Origin: Gemmatimonadaceae bacterium
GTDB lineage: Bacteria; Latescibacterota; UBA2968; UBA8231
Length of the DNA stretch: 44,303 nt
Direction: 5' to 3'
Assembly (NCBI GenBank): GCA_002726335.1
Contig: PBSR01000030.1
Span: 1-44,303 of the forward strand
The notes beneath the pieces are model-generated. The model searched no databases. It was not told where the DNA came from and was given only the letters and a program-made list of their open reading frames with translations. This document shows, one piece after another, positions 32,597 to 41,235 of this stretch. Both the position numbers and the translations under genes were made by a program. Numbering within the stretch: position 1 is the stretch's first letter; each line of letters begins with the position of its first letter.

Positions 32597-34006
32597 TCAG
32601 CTGGCCCATTCCATCTGGGGCCAGAAGGCGGCGCCCTGATCCTGCTGCGTGTCACCGAAGTCATCACGCCAGGCGGTTAATGCCTGGCGCATGAGCAGCA
32701 CTGCCTCGGCGTGCTCGGGATCACCAGCCAGGTTCCGCATCTCCCACGGATCGCGCCCCAGGTGAAACAGTTGCGTGTGACACTGCCCGGCGGCGGCGGT
32801 CTCGATGAGCTTGTTGCCCGCGCCATCCCGTACGCCCCGCATGAGATGGCGGTAGGCGAAGAGCATCGTGTCGCGCACCGAGGCGCCATCGTCATCGAAG
32901 CAGAGCCCGAGGCTTTCGCCCTCGACCGACTCAGGTACTTCCACATCTGCCAGGTCACACAACGTCGGGAAGATGTCGATCAAGCCCGCCAGAGCCTGGC
33001 GCCGCTGGTCTTCGGGAACACCAGGACCGGCGAAGACCAGAGGCACACGCACGGAGTGCTCGTAGAGATTCTGTTTGCCCAACAGGCCGTGCTGCCCCAC
33101 GGCCAGACCGTTGTCTCCGGCGAAGACGACGATCGTGTCCTCGAGCAACCCCAGGTCCTCGACCACGCCCAGCACCCGGCCTATGTGATCGTCGAGGTGG
33201 GTGATCATGGCGTAGTAGGCGGCGATGTGCTGGCGGACCTCACCCTCATCACGGGGGATCGCAGCCAGCACCTCGTCGCGTACACGCAGTTCGCCGTTGT
33301 CGAAATAGTGCTCGGCGAGGAAGTTCGGCGGCAGCTCGACGCGATCCGGCCGATACATGGCGAGGTATTCCGGGGGCATGGTGCGCGGATCGTGGGGCGC
33401 CATGAAGGCGACATAAGCGAAGAAGGGACTGTCGCGACGCGCCCGATCTGTCAGGAAGTCAACGGTGGCGTCACAGAACAGCTCGGTCGAGTGCACACCG
33501 GCTTCGATGTGATCCGCCGTCCATTCACGCACGGCCTGAGAATGAAAATCGGTGGTCTGCTGGATGCGCGACTCGTACCGACCGGATGGATCGAAGTCGC
33601 AGGCCGGCACATTCCAGTGGTCGCCCATGCCGCCGAAGAAGATCTCGCCGCCGTGGGAGAAGGAACGGGCGTGGGCGTCGGGGCCGTTGTGCCACTTGCC
33701 GGTGCCGAAGGTGTCGTAGCCGGCGGTGCGCAGGGTTTCACCCAGAAGGGCATGATCGAGGGGAATCCGGCTGCCCCGGTCCTCGATGTGATAGAGCGAG
33801 CGGGAGGTGTGCAGCATGGCGCGACTCGGCATACACACAGCGCCGCAGCTGCCGCCCATGATATAGGCGTCGATAAAGGCTGTGCCGCGGCCGACGAGGC
33901 GATCGAGGTTGGGTGTGCGGATGGCGGCATTACTCAGGGCGGCGATGGTGTCGAAGCGCTGGTCGTCGGTGAAGAAGAAGAGGATGTTGGGGCGATCTAC
34001 AGGCAT
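32597..34006 (-). CDS. Formylglycine-dependent sulfatase
   Basis: A 469-residue sulfatase with FFFTDDQRFD (metal Asp14/Asp15) and the formylglycine motif CMPSR at C58. GKWHNG, an EHYF-type insert and VFAGDNGLAVGQHG complete the active site. It differs clearly from the other sulfatase in this window (shorter, without the extra C-terminal domain), so the two probably act on different sulfate positions or glycans. There is no signal peptide. The start at 34006 overlaps the end of the TIM-barrel gene by 10 bases, placing it in a catabolic operon with mannonate dehydratase. It converges on the other sulfatase gene with a 30-base gap. Confidence 0.93.
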   Translation of the reverse strand: MPVDRPNILFFFTDDQRFDTIAALSNAAIRTPNLDRLVGRGTAFIDAYIMGGSCGAVCMPSRAMLHTSRSLYHIEDRGSRIPLDHALLGETLRTAGYDTFGTGKWHNGPDAHARSFSHGGEIFFGGMGDHWNVPACDFDPSGRYESRIQQTTDFHSQAVREWTADHIEAGVHSTELFCDATVDFLTDRARRDSPFFAYVAFMAPHDPRTMPPEYLAMYRPDRVELPPNFLAEHYFDNGELRVRDEVLAAIPRDEGEVRQHIAAYYAMITHLDDHIGRVLGVVEDLGLLEDTIVVFAGDNGLAVGQHGLLGKQNLYEHSVRVPLVFAGPGVPEDQRRQALAGLIDIFPTLCDLADVEVPESVEGESLGLCFDDDGASVRDTMLFAYRHLMRGVRDGAGNKLIETAAAGQCHTQLFHLGRDPWEMRNLAGDPEHAEAVLLMRQALTAWRDDFGDTQQDQGAAFWPQMEWAS

Positions 34007-34731
34007 TGCTCAGCCCGGGAACGCCGGGCCTGCAGCACGGCGCGCAGGTACCCGAGGTCACTGGCTGCCCCCTTGGGGTTCCAGTCGTCATCCTCAGCCA
34101 GCAAGGGCGCGGCGCCGGCGCGGACGAGTCCGTCGAATCCGGCCGCCGTCAAGGCGTCGATGCATCCCGGTACGTTGAGCGGGCCCTGACCGAGGGGTTG
34201 GCCCCCACCCTCGAATCGTACCCCGCTGACGCCGCCCGCCCGCACTCTTTCGGCGGCGTCGGCACCGACGGTCTGTCCGGCCGCCAATGGCGGCAGACCG
34301 ATGCCGAGCTCCACGTGTACATTCCCCGCCGGCAGCCAGGCGAGCTCCTCCGGCAGCAGACGCGCCGAATCGAGACACACCGTCACTTCCGTCGCCATGG
34401 CAGTGGCGACGACCGCTTCCAGATCCTCGGCGAGGGTTGCCGACTGCCGCACGGGAGAGGCGCAGAGGATCGTGTCGACGCCGGCGCTCGAGGCGGCCAG
34501 CAAGGCGCCGGTGAGACCATCGGACCAGGGCTGGAACTCTTCCGACATGCCGAACAGCTCGACACCCGCCAGCTGCAGTCCGGCGACCTGCACGCGGTTG
34601 GCCACGGGGGCCAGATCCGTGTCCTGCGGGTCACCCAGGTCGAAGCGAACCACCACCGCGTCGGCGCCGAGTTGCTGGGCGAAGATCAACTCTTCGTCGT
34701 AGCCGTAGCGTACCGTCAAGGCCAGTTTCAT
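33997..34731 (-). CDS. TIM-barrel protein, xylose-isomerase/mannonate-dehydratase-like
   Basis: A 244-residue protein starting MKLALTVRYGYDEELIFAQ, with alternating strands and helices of a sugar-phosphate isomerase/epimerase-type barrel (ADAVVVRFDLGD, DTILCASPVR, VTVCLDSARLLP, VHVELGIGLPP). I see no convincing metal-binding His/Glu set, and the chain is shorter than typical members, so it may be an accessory or non-classical enzyme. It is linked to mannonate dehydratase upstream (ATGA overlap) and to the sulfatase downstream (10-base overlap). Family by fold pattern only. Confidence 0.6.
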   Translation of the reverse strand: MKLALTVRYGYDEELIFAQQLGADAVVVRFDLGDPQDTDLAPVANRVQVAGLQLAGVELFGMSEEFQPWSDGLTGALLAASSAGVDTILCASPVRQSATLAEDLEAVVATAMATEVTVCLDSARLLPEELAWLPAGNVHVELGIGLPPLAAGQTVGADAAERVRAGGVSGVRFEGGGQPLGQGPLNVPGCIDALTAAGFDGLVRAGAAPLLAEDDDWNPKGAASDLGYLRAVLQARRSRAEQCL

Positions 34732-35738
34732 GCTGCGGCTCGCTTCCCACCGCTCTCGAGGCTCTGCACAAGCCCCCGCAGATACCCCACCTGAAAGGCG
34801 AAGGAGCGGTCGGCCCGAGCGTTGTCGCCGACCACACCGGGGCAGTGATCGATGCGGATTACCCCGTCGAAGCCGACGTCGTTCCAGGCGCTGACGGCAT
34901 CCACCATGTCGATGTCCCCCTCGTCCGGAAAGACCTCCTCAAAGGACGGAACCTGGCCGCGGGGATTGCGAAAGTGGGCGAAGAAGACCTTGCCCTGGCC
35001 GCCGATGCGTCGGATGGCGTCGACCACATCGACGCCGGCCATGGTGCCGATGGTCCCCATGCAGAAGCCGATGCCATTGTACGGACTGGGCACAGTGTCG
35101 ATGACCCGCTGCAGACTGTCGACATCGATGAGAATCCGGGCGACACCGAGGTACTCCGCCACCGGCGCGTCGTCGGGATGGGCGGCGACGCGGACTCCGG
35201 CGGACTCGGCCACGGGGACGATGGCTTTGAGGAACCACTCCAGATTGGACCAGACTTCTTCGGCCGACATGGGTCGGTCGGGCACGTGGGGGTAGCGGTG
35301 ACTGCCCCCGCCCAGCCAGTCGAGGCAGGCGGCGGCCATGTGTCGGGCAATGTCACTGTCAAAGCGTGGGTAACGGGCGCCGCCGCGACCGGTGGGTGAA
35401 TACTCGGTACGCAGGCCTCCCAGCAGCATCCACTGGTATTGCAGAACGGGAATGCCGGCCTTGCCCATGTTCTCAATGGTTCGACACACCCCCTCCAGCT
35501 GATGGTCACGCCCGGGTGCGCCGAACATGATCTCGTCGTAGAGGGTGGGTGTCAGATTCTCGATCACCCCCCAGTCGAGGCCGCCGCCGGTGAACTGGTC
35601 GCGTCGTTGTTCGAAGGCTTCGACGGGAACGACCCCGTCGATGGCGGCGGGCATGCCACCGACGACGTCGGTGAGTCCAAGAGAGCGGACAAAGGCCATG
35701 TGCTCTTCGGACTCGGAAGCATGGAGAGCAATTTTCAT
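34728..35738 (-). CDS. uxuA: Mannonate dehydratase (UxuA-like)
   Basis: Dehydrates D-mannonate to 2-keto-3-deoxygluconate in hexuronate catabolism. UxuA signatures are present: AAHPDDAP, GIGFCMGTIGTM, FFAHFRNPRG, FEEVFPDEGDIDM and the metal histidine in IRIDHCPGV. The 336 residues are a little shorter than the usual 350-395, so a related dehydratase is possible. It heads a minus-strand operon with a TIM-barrel protein (ATGA overlap) and a sulfatase, which suggests breakdown of a sulfated uronic-acid-containing glycan. A 25-bp dyad lies 18 bases upstream of its start. Confidence 0.88.
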   Translation of the reverse strand: MKIALHASESEEHMAFVRSLGLTDVVGGMPAAIDGVVPVEAFEQRRDQFTGGGLDWGVIENLTPTLYDEIMFGAPGRDHQLEGVCRTIENMGKAGIPVLQYQWMLLGGLRTEYSPTGRGGARYPRFDSDIARHMAAACLDWLGGGSHRYPHVPDRPMSAEEVWSNLEWFLKAIVPVAESAGVRVAAHPDDAPVAEYLGVARILIDVDSLQRVIDTVPSPYNGIGFCMGTIGTMAGVDVVDAIRRIGGQGKVFFAHFRNPRGQVPSFEEVFPDEGDIDMVDAVSAWNDVGFDGVIRIDHCPGVVGDNARADRSFAFQVGYLRGLVQSLESGGKRAAA

Positions 35739-35756
35739 GACACCATCCTGATGTTC

Positions 35757-35781
35757 ATGAGTTCGAGACCGCCGAACTCAT
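35757..35781. promoter_or_regulatory. Perfect 9-bp inverted repeat (operator-like) in the divergent region
   Basis: ATGAGTTCG at 35757-35765 pairs exactly with CGAACTCAT at 35773-35781 across seven bases. It lies 18 bases upstream of the mannonate dehydratase start and 91 bases before the divergent aldo/keto reductase. Arms of nine bases with this spacing suit a dimeric repressor; no regulator gene is adjacent. The motif does not recur elsewhere that I noticed. Confidence 0.5.
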
Positions 35782-35872
35782 TGAGTGAATCAGCCGGGCG
35801 CGCATCCTGCGCTCAGGTTATTCTCTCCTGGGCGCACAACTGATGGTTCAAAGGGGATAAGGTAGACAAGGC

Positions 35873-36742
35873 ATGGAACGACGGCGATTCGGCTCGACGG
35901 ACATGGAGTTGAGCGTGCTGGGACTGGGGGGACTGCTGGCGCGGTACGAAGGGGCGCTGGGCCATCCGCCTCCGGAGGAGAAGCGCCGGATCTACCTGCG
36001 GGCCGCCGAGCTGGGTGTCAATCTGTTCGACATGGGCTACGGCGACGAGGTCCACATACCGGATGAACTGAAGGGTGAGGATCAGGAGCGCCACTTCTCA
36101 CTGAAGCTGGGGGCGCCCGACGCCGAAACCCTCGCCGATGTCGTCGACGGTCACCTGCGCAACATCCGCCGGGAACGCATCGACATCCTGCGCGTGCACC
36201 ACGTCAACTGGATGACGGACGCTGCCGCGCGCGACGTGATCTCCGGCCTGCGGGAATCGGGCAAGGTGCGGTCCCTCTGCCTCATCCGACACTATGAGGC
36301 CGATCAACATGCCTATGTCGATGCCGGGCCCGACGCCGATGCGGATGCGGACCTGGTGATCTACAACCGGGCCTGTCGCTGGCAGGAGCCGGGTCTGGAT
36401 CTGGCGCGGGCGGCAGGCAAGGGAGTGCTGATCATGAAAGCCCTGGGCGGTCAGTGGCTGCCCTGGGAGGGGCAGGTGAGGACGGACTGGAGTACGGCAG
36501 GCCCCGAGGATGTGATCCGCCTGGCGCCGCTGGGCGAGGACCTGCGCGACAACCTGTCGCTGGTCTATCCCACCGTCAACGGACCGTGGCAGGAGTTGTG
36601 TGAGCCGGGGGAAGAGGTCCCGCCCACACACCGGGCTATCAACTGGGTGCAGGAGAATCCGGCGGTTACGAGCGTGCTCGTCGCGTTTGCCAGCGTGGCT
36701 GAACTGGAGGAAGGAGTCGGTATGGAGGTCCCCAAGACATGA
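35873..36742 (+). CDS. Aldo/keto reductase family protein
   Basis: A 289-residue NAD(P)H-dependent carbonyl reductase. The catalytic tetrad of the AKR fold can be read as D53 and Y56 (FDMGYG), K78 (SLKLG) and H109/H110 (LRVHH). The C-terminal cofactor region is NWVQENPAVTSVLVAFASVAEL. It lies alone on the plus strand, divergent from the mannonate dehydratase operon. Its substrate is likely a sugar or sugar acid by context. Its C-terminal third contains an atypical PLGEDLRDNL insert. Confidence 0.87.
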   Translation: MERRRFGSTDMELSVLGLGGLLARYEGALGHPPPEEKRRIYLRAAELGVNLFDMGYGDEVHIPDELKGEDQERHFSLKLGAPDAETLADVVDGHLRNIRRERIDILRVHHVNWMTDAAARDVISGLRESGKVRSLCLIRHYEADQHAYVDAGPDADADADLVIYNRACRWQEPGLDLARAAGKGVLIMKALGGQWLPWEGQVRTDWSTAGPEDVIRLAPLGEDLRDNLSLVYPTVNGPWQELCEPGEEVPPTHRAINWVQENPAVTSVLVAFASVAELEEGVGMEVPKT

Positions 36743-36872
36743 CGGAACGATGCCACGGATTGTGGGCTGTTATGCTGACGGCCTTTGAACAGGACAGGCG
36801 ACGCTGGAGTGGATGGTAGACGAGGTGCGCGCCGAGTTGGTACAGACGCGCCACGCGTATGAGAGTGGCTGG

Positions 36873-37832
36873 CTACTGGATCTCACCACCGGGTGCGGCG
36901 GGGGGCTGCAGATCAGCCAGCAGATCGGCCAGCTCCGACCACACGTCATCGGGGAGTTTCTCGGTGGCGTGGCGCACTCCTGATTCGACTTCGTCGACAG
37001 TGCGGGGGCCTACCAGTGTGGTCGCGATACGTTCGTCGCGCAGGCTGAACTGCACGGCCAGCGCCCCGACGTCGATGTCACGCTGATCACACCAGGCGAC
37101 GATGGCCCGGGCCCGCAACAGGTCGGCGTCATCCGGCGAGCGCCGCCTGGCGGCCTCGTCCAGATCGATACCAGCAAGCAGCCCCGCCTGGTAGGGGGAG
37201 CCGTTGACGACGGCCACATCCGCCGACCCGGCGATGTCGAGCAGTGGCGCCAGTGACTGCCGGATCGGATGGTAGTCGTACGAAGGCAGGATGACACTGG
37301 CACGTCCTGAATCGATGACACGGCGCTGGTAGCGGTGGCTGCGGTTGCCCAGGCCGAAACCGTGAATCTCGCCCTGGCTCTGCAGTTGTTCCAGCGCCTC
37401 GAAAGCGCCGCCGGAGGCCAGGATCGTATCCATATGGGCGTCACACGTGGGGTCGTGGACGAAGACGATGTCGATCCGACCGAGCATCTGCCGGGAATTC
37501 TCGAAGCACCAGCGCACATCGTCGACACCGTAGGTGTTACGTCGTTCGGGGTGCGTGCCCACCTTCGTCGATACGGTGAGCAGGGATCTCACCTCTGGCG
37601 CCAGCGTCGACAGCGCCGCGCCCAGGTAGCGCTCTGCCGTGCCATATGCCGGAGAGGTGTCGAAGTAGCGGACCCCCAGATCGATGGCGCGCTGCACGGC
37701 GGCGATGGCCGCATCCTGCCGCTGGGTGTCGGAGGCGGAGTCGTCGGTGAGGGCGCCGATATATCCGCCTACGCCCAGTTCGGTAACCGATACGCCGGTA
37801 TGGCCCAGCGTCCTGCTTCTCAATTCAGCCAA
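36873..37832 (-). CDS. Aldo/keto reductase, aldose dehydrogenase-like
   Basis: A 319-residue AKR of the L-fucose/D-threo-aldose 1-dehydrogenase type by overall pattern. The tetrad is seen in YFDTSPAYG (Asp and Tyr), STKVG (Lys) and VFVHDP (His). The cofactor segment is FSLRDERIATTLVGPRTVDEVE. It begins 13 bases after the end of the beta-lactamase-fold hydrolase gene upstream on the same strand, so they are probably cotranscribed. The 130-base gap to the convergent AKR gene shows no obvious terminator. It is not a close relative of that neighbour. Confidence 0.9.
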   Translation of the reverse strand: MAELRSRTLGHTGVSVTELGVGGYIGALTDDSASDTQRQDAAIAAVQRAIDLGVRYFDTSPAYGTAERYLGAALSTLAPEVRSLLTVSTKVGTHPERRNTYGVDDVRWCFENSRQMLGRIDIVFVHDPTCDAHMDTILASGGAFEALEQLQSQGEIHGFGLGNRSHRYQRRVIDSGRASVILPSYDYHPIRQSLAPLLDIAGSADVAVVNGSPYQAGLLAGIDLDEAARRRSPDDADLLRARAIVAWCDQRDIDVGALAVQFSLRDERIATTLVGPRTVDEVESGVRHATEKLPDDVWSELADLLADLQPPAAPGGEIQ

Positions 37833-37845
37833 TGGTCAGGCGTCC

Positions 37846-38955
37846 TCAGTCTTCAAGGGCGGCGGCGACGGTGTTGGACACACGGCGCAGCAGGGCGCCG
37901 CCGGCGACCATCTGGTTGGTCAGGCACACACAGCTGAGTCCCGTGTCAGGATCGGCCCAGGCCACGGTGCCGGTGGCGCCCACATGACCGAAGGTGTGCG
38001 CCGATACCTGTTCGCCGAAGAAGGACCACACCCGCGAGTCCCGCAGCGCCCAGCCGATTCCCCAAGGCGAATCGAGATGAGCCGGGTTCTGATCGCTCAC
38101 CATGGTCCTGGATGCAGCCGGGCTGAAAACGCGTGTGTCGCCCCACACACCACCGCTCAGGACGCAGCTCAACAGGACCGTCAGGTCCAAACCAGTCGAG
38201 TGCATGCCACCCCAGGGGCAGCCGAAGTCCCGCCAGTACGGTGAGTTCTGCCCCCAGCGCACGGCGTCGGGGGATTGCTGCATCGACGGCGAACACCACA
38301 CCAGATCTTCGATGGCTCGGCCCTGCAGGCCGAGGAAGCTGTGCGTCATGCCCAGGGGGCCGAAGATCTCCTGCTCTTCGAAATCCCGCAGACGCAGGCC
38401 TGTGAGTCGCTCGATGATGGCGGCGGCCAGCAGGATGCCCTTGCTCTGATAGCGGAACCTGGTATGAGGACGGAACAGCAGGCGGGTGTGAATGGCGCCG
38501 TCGACGAACCGCTCGATGGGGGCGTGGGCCTGCCGCAGGCGTGTATTCTGCGGCAGCATGTCGGGCATACCCGATATGTGTGAGAGGATGTCCCGTACCC
38601 GGATCTTCGCCTTGTCCCATCCGCGGAACTCGGGAAGATGCAGCTGCACCGGATCGTCGAGCGAGACCAGGCCGCGATCGACGAGCAGCATCATGGCGCC
38701 GGCGGTGACCGGTTTGGTGATCGACGCCAGCAGGAAGATGGACTCCGAGTCGACGGCACGTGCCCCCGGCTCCGGCCGTTGATGGCCGAAACCCCGACTC
38801 AGAACCAGGCGTCCCCGGCGGGCCACCGTGAGCGAGGCGGCGCTGATCTGGCCGGCGTCGAGGGCGTCGGCCAGCAGGCCGCTGGCGCGTTCCAGCACCG
38901 CGGCGGACAGGCCGACGTCGGTCGGGCTACCGGGCGTGAGGGTGGCAGAACTCAT
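37846..38955 (-). CDS. Serine hydrolase of the beta-lactamase/D-Ala-D-Ala carboxypeptidase (class C-like) family
   Basis: A 369-residue hydrolase. The nucleophile motif SITK (SxxK), a YQS tripeptide in place of the common YxN, and HVGATG (an HxG triad element) are in the order expected for class C-like esterases and peptidases. There is no signal peptide, so a cytoplasmic esterase or peptidase is more likely than cell-wall work. I take ATG 38955 (MSSATLTPG); the frame is open to 39042 but that part is not family-like. It lies upstream of the AKR and is divergent from the dioxygenase operon. Confidence 0.88.
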   Translation of the reverse strand: MSSATLTPGSPTDVGLSAAVLERASGLLADALDAGQISAASLTVARRGRLVLSRGFGHQRPEPGARAVDSESIFLLASITKPVTAGAMMLLVDRGLVSLDDPVQLHLPEFRGWDKAKIRVRDILSHISGMPDMLPQNTRLRQAHAPIERFVDGAIHTRLLFRPHTRFRYQSKGILLAAAIIERLTGLRLRDFEEQEIFGPLGMTHSFLGLQGRAIEDLVWCSPSMQQSPDAVRWGQNSPYWRDFGCPWGGMHSTGLDLTVLLSCVLSGGVWGDTRVFSPAASRTMVSDQNPAHLDSPWGIGWALRDSRVWSFFGEQVSAHTFGHVGATGTVAWADPDTGLSCVCLTNQMVAGGALLRRVSNTVAAALED

Positions 38956-39068
38956 GGCGCCGGAGTGTAGCCGACACCGCCAGGCCGGGCAAGACACAGG
39001 CGCGGCACGTGGGGTTGTCGTACCATAGCAGAGCGCCTCCACTCAAGCCTTCTCCGAGAGCGACCGCC

Positions 39069-39914
39069 ATGGCCGACCTGTGCCTCAGCGACGAGCAACT
39101 GCAGCGGTTCGACACGTTCGGATATCTCACCTTCCCAGGCCTGCTCGATGACGTGATCGCCGAGATCACCGACGCTTTCGAAGAGGTCTGGGCGCAGCAC
39201 GGGGGCGGGCACCACGGCGCCGCCCACGACGATGAACGGCGTTCCTGCATCGTCCCCTTCGTCGATCAGCATCCACGACTGTGTGCGCTGCTCGACGACG
39301 GCCGCATTCACGGAGTGCTCTGTGGCCTACTGGGGGAGGATTTCAACTACACCGGTTCGGACGGCAACTACTACGCCGGCGACACCACGTGGCACTCCGA
39401 CGGCTGGGCCCGTGGTGGCGCTCAACGCTTCGCCAAGGTTGCCTTCTACCTGGACGAACTGACCCGGGATACCGGGTGCCTGCGGGTGATCCCCGGCACT
39501 CACCGCGCCGGCGACTGGTTCGCCGACACGATGCAGGAGCATATCCGCGAGATCCCGGAAACATGGGGCATTGAGGGGGTCGATCTTCCGGCGGTGGCCC
39601 TCGAAACACGGCCGGGAGACCTGGCGGTGTTTGACCACAACCTGAAACACGCCGCCTTCGGTGGTTCCAGCCGTCGACGCATGTTCACCATCAACTGCTG
39701 CGCGCGTTTTCCCGAGGCGGATCTGCCGCGGTTCCGGGACTACATCTCACATCATGCCCGTTTCTGGGCTGACCGGTTGTACGGCGAGACGATGGTGGCC
39801 ACCGCCGGTGCCGGCCGCATGGTGCATCTGGAGCAGGGGCACGCCAACGACGGCCACCTGGCAGAGCTGGCGGCCAGGGCGCGCCGTGAGATGGCAGAGC
39901 CCTCGCGCGGATGA
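39069..39914 (+). CDS. Phytanoyl-CoA dioxygenase (PhyH) family Fe(II)/2-oxoglutarate oxygenase
   Basis: A 281-residue double-stranded beta-helix oxygenase. The metal triad is WHSDGW (HxD) and a distal His in LKHAAFGGSSRRR, whose Arg would bind 2-oxoglutarate. CLRVIPGTHRAG is the characteristic strand-turn of this family. Members hydroxylate diverse small molecules and are greatly expanded in Latescibacterota and Poribacteria, fitting the suggested host. The first gene of a plus-strand operon with an MFS transporter and a Gfo/Idh/MocA enzyme; the substrate is probably what the transporter imports. Confidence 0.92.
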   Translation: MADLCLSDEQLQRFDTFGYLTFPGLLDDVIAEITDAFEEVWAQHGGGHHGAAHDDERRSCIVPFVDQHPRLCALLDDGRIHGVLCGLLGEDFNYTGSDGNYYAGDTTWHSDGWARGGAQRFAKVAFYLDELTRDTGCLRVIPGTHRAGDWFADTMQEHIREIPETWGIEGVDLPAVALETRPGDLAVFDHNLKHAAFGGSSRRRMFTINCCARFPEADLPRFRDYISHHARFWADRLYGETMVATAGAGRMVHLEQGHANDGHLAELAARARREMAEPSRG

Positions 39915-39933
39915 TCCAGCGCAGATGATCCAG
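39910..39933. repeat. 14-base tandem duplication at the PhyH/MFS junction
   Basis: GATGATCCAG occurs at 39910 and again at 39924. The first copy overlaps the PhyH stop as ATGA but then reads into a stop after five codons; the second copy supplies the transporter's ATG. A slip duplication probably moved the transporter start out of a coupled overlap. Confidence 0.7.
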
Positions 39934-41235
39934 GGGTACCGGACCGCGTGGCCACTGTTCTCACGCGACGCCCGCCTGTTCCTGCTGTCGGCGACTCTCG
40001 CCGGATTCTCCTACAGCGGCATCTACTTCCTGCTGGCCAACCTGTTCCTCGTGCGTCTCGACTACGACGAGCAGTTCATCGGGGTCTTTGTCGCCACCGG
40101 CGCCCTGTCCTTCGCCCTCAGCAGCCTGCCGGCGGGCGTGGTGGGGCGTCGTTGGGGCAGCCGACGGGCCATGACCGCCGGTTATGCCGTGCTCGCCTGC
40201 GGCCTGGCGCTTGTCTCTCTGGCTCCCCTGATGCAGGAGCCGTGGCGGGCGCGCTGGCTGATCGCCACGTGCGCCCTGCGCGAACTCGGCAACGCCTTCT
40301 ACATGGTCAATGCCAACCCCTTCCTGATGGAGGCGACCGCCCAACGCGAGCGAGGCCACGTGTTTTCCAGCCGCGGAGCCGTGGTGCCTCTGGCAGGCTT
40401 CGTCGGTACGCTTCTGGGCGGCGTGTTGCCGGCAAGGGTTGCAGGCTGGACAGGGCGATCCACCGAGGATCCCATGACCTATCTGCTGCCGCTGCTGCTG
40501 GGAGGAGTACTGCTGCTGCCAGGACTGCTGGCCCTGCTCTCGACACGAGGGCCCGAGGCGGAAGATCCATCCCCCAGGGCCGCACCTGCGGACTCCCTCG
40601 ATCCTTGCGAAGTGGCCGAGACACCACGCCCTCCCCGCCCGCAGGTGACGGAGGGACCGATCGCCGCCATTCTCATCATGTCCCTGGTAGGTAGCCTCTA
40701 CATCTGCGCCATGGCGGCGTCCATGAGTTTCTTCAACCTCTACATGGATCGCGATCTGGCGGTGTCCACCTCCCGCATCGGCACGATCATCGCCTGCGGA
40801 CAGCTGCTGGCGGTACCGGTGGCGCTGACCATGGCGGCCCTGGCACGAAGGATCGGTTACGCCGCCACCTTCGGATTCGCTGCGGCGGGTGTGGCACTGT
40901 GCGCCCTGCCGATGGGTCTGCTGCCCCTGTGGTGGGCGGCAGGAGCCGGTGCCATCGGTATCACGGTGATGGCGGGCCTCGCGTTCCCGGCGATCACCGT
41001 CTATCAGCAGGAGCTCGTCGAACCCGACTGGCGACCGATCATGTCCGGCGCGTACATGATGGCCCTCGCCCTGAGCTGGACGGTGATGGCCTCGGCCGGC
41101 GGTTACCTGATCAAGGCCGAGGGGTACCGTTTTCTCTTTCTTCTCGGTGCCGGCCTGACCACGGTTGGCGTCGTCGTCTTCACCCTCTACGCCGTGCGTC
41201 GAGCCCGGCTCCTCTCCCTCAAGGAAATCTCATGA
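39925..41235 (+). CDS. Major facilitator superfamily transporter
   Basis: A 436-residue transporter with about 12 hydrophobic helices in two sets of six. A hydrophilic central loop of about 50 residues (near 200-250, rich in Pro, Glu and Arg) separates them, and the first inner loop has GRRWGSRRA, the MFS signature after TM2. A drug/sugar-type specificity cannot be chosen. The start at 39925 lies 11 bases beyond the PhyH stop, inside a 14-base duplication. Its stop overlaps the next ATG (ATGA), so transport and oxidation are coupled. Confidence 0.9.
   Translation: MIQGYRTAWPLFSRDARLFLLSATLAGFSYSGIYFLLANLFLVRLDYDEQFIGVFVATGALSFALSSLPAGVVGRRWGSRRAMTAGYAVLACGLALVSLAPLMQEPWRARWLIATCALRELGNAFYMVNANPFLMEATAQRERGHVFSSRGAVVPLAGFVGTLLGGVLPARVAGWTGRSTEDPMTYLLPLLLGGVLLLPGLLALLSTRGPEAEDPSPRAAPADSLDPCEVAETPRPPRPQVTEGPIAAILIMSLVGSLYICAMAASMSFFNLYMDRDLAVSTSRIGTIIACGQLLAVPVALTMAALARRIGYAATFGFAAAGVALCALPMGLLPLWWAAGAGAIGITVMAGLAFPAITVYQQELVEPDWRPIMSGAYMMALALSWTVMASAGGYLIKAEGYRFLFLLGAGLTTVGVVVFTLYAVRRARLLSLKEIS

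Noticed and set aside
32711..34189. A 492-codon plus-strand open frame
   Set aside because: Antisense to the second sulfatase, whose catalytic motifs are clear.
36743..36872. Terminator between the convergent aldo/keto reductases
   Set aside because: No stem with a T tract on either strand was found.
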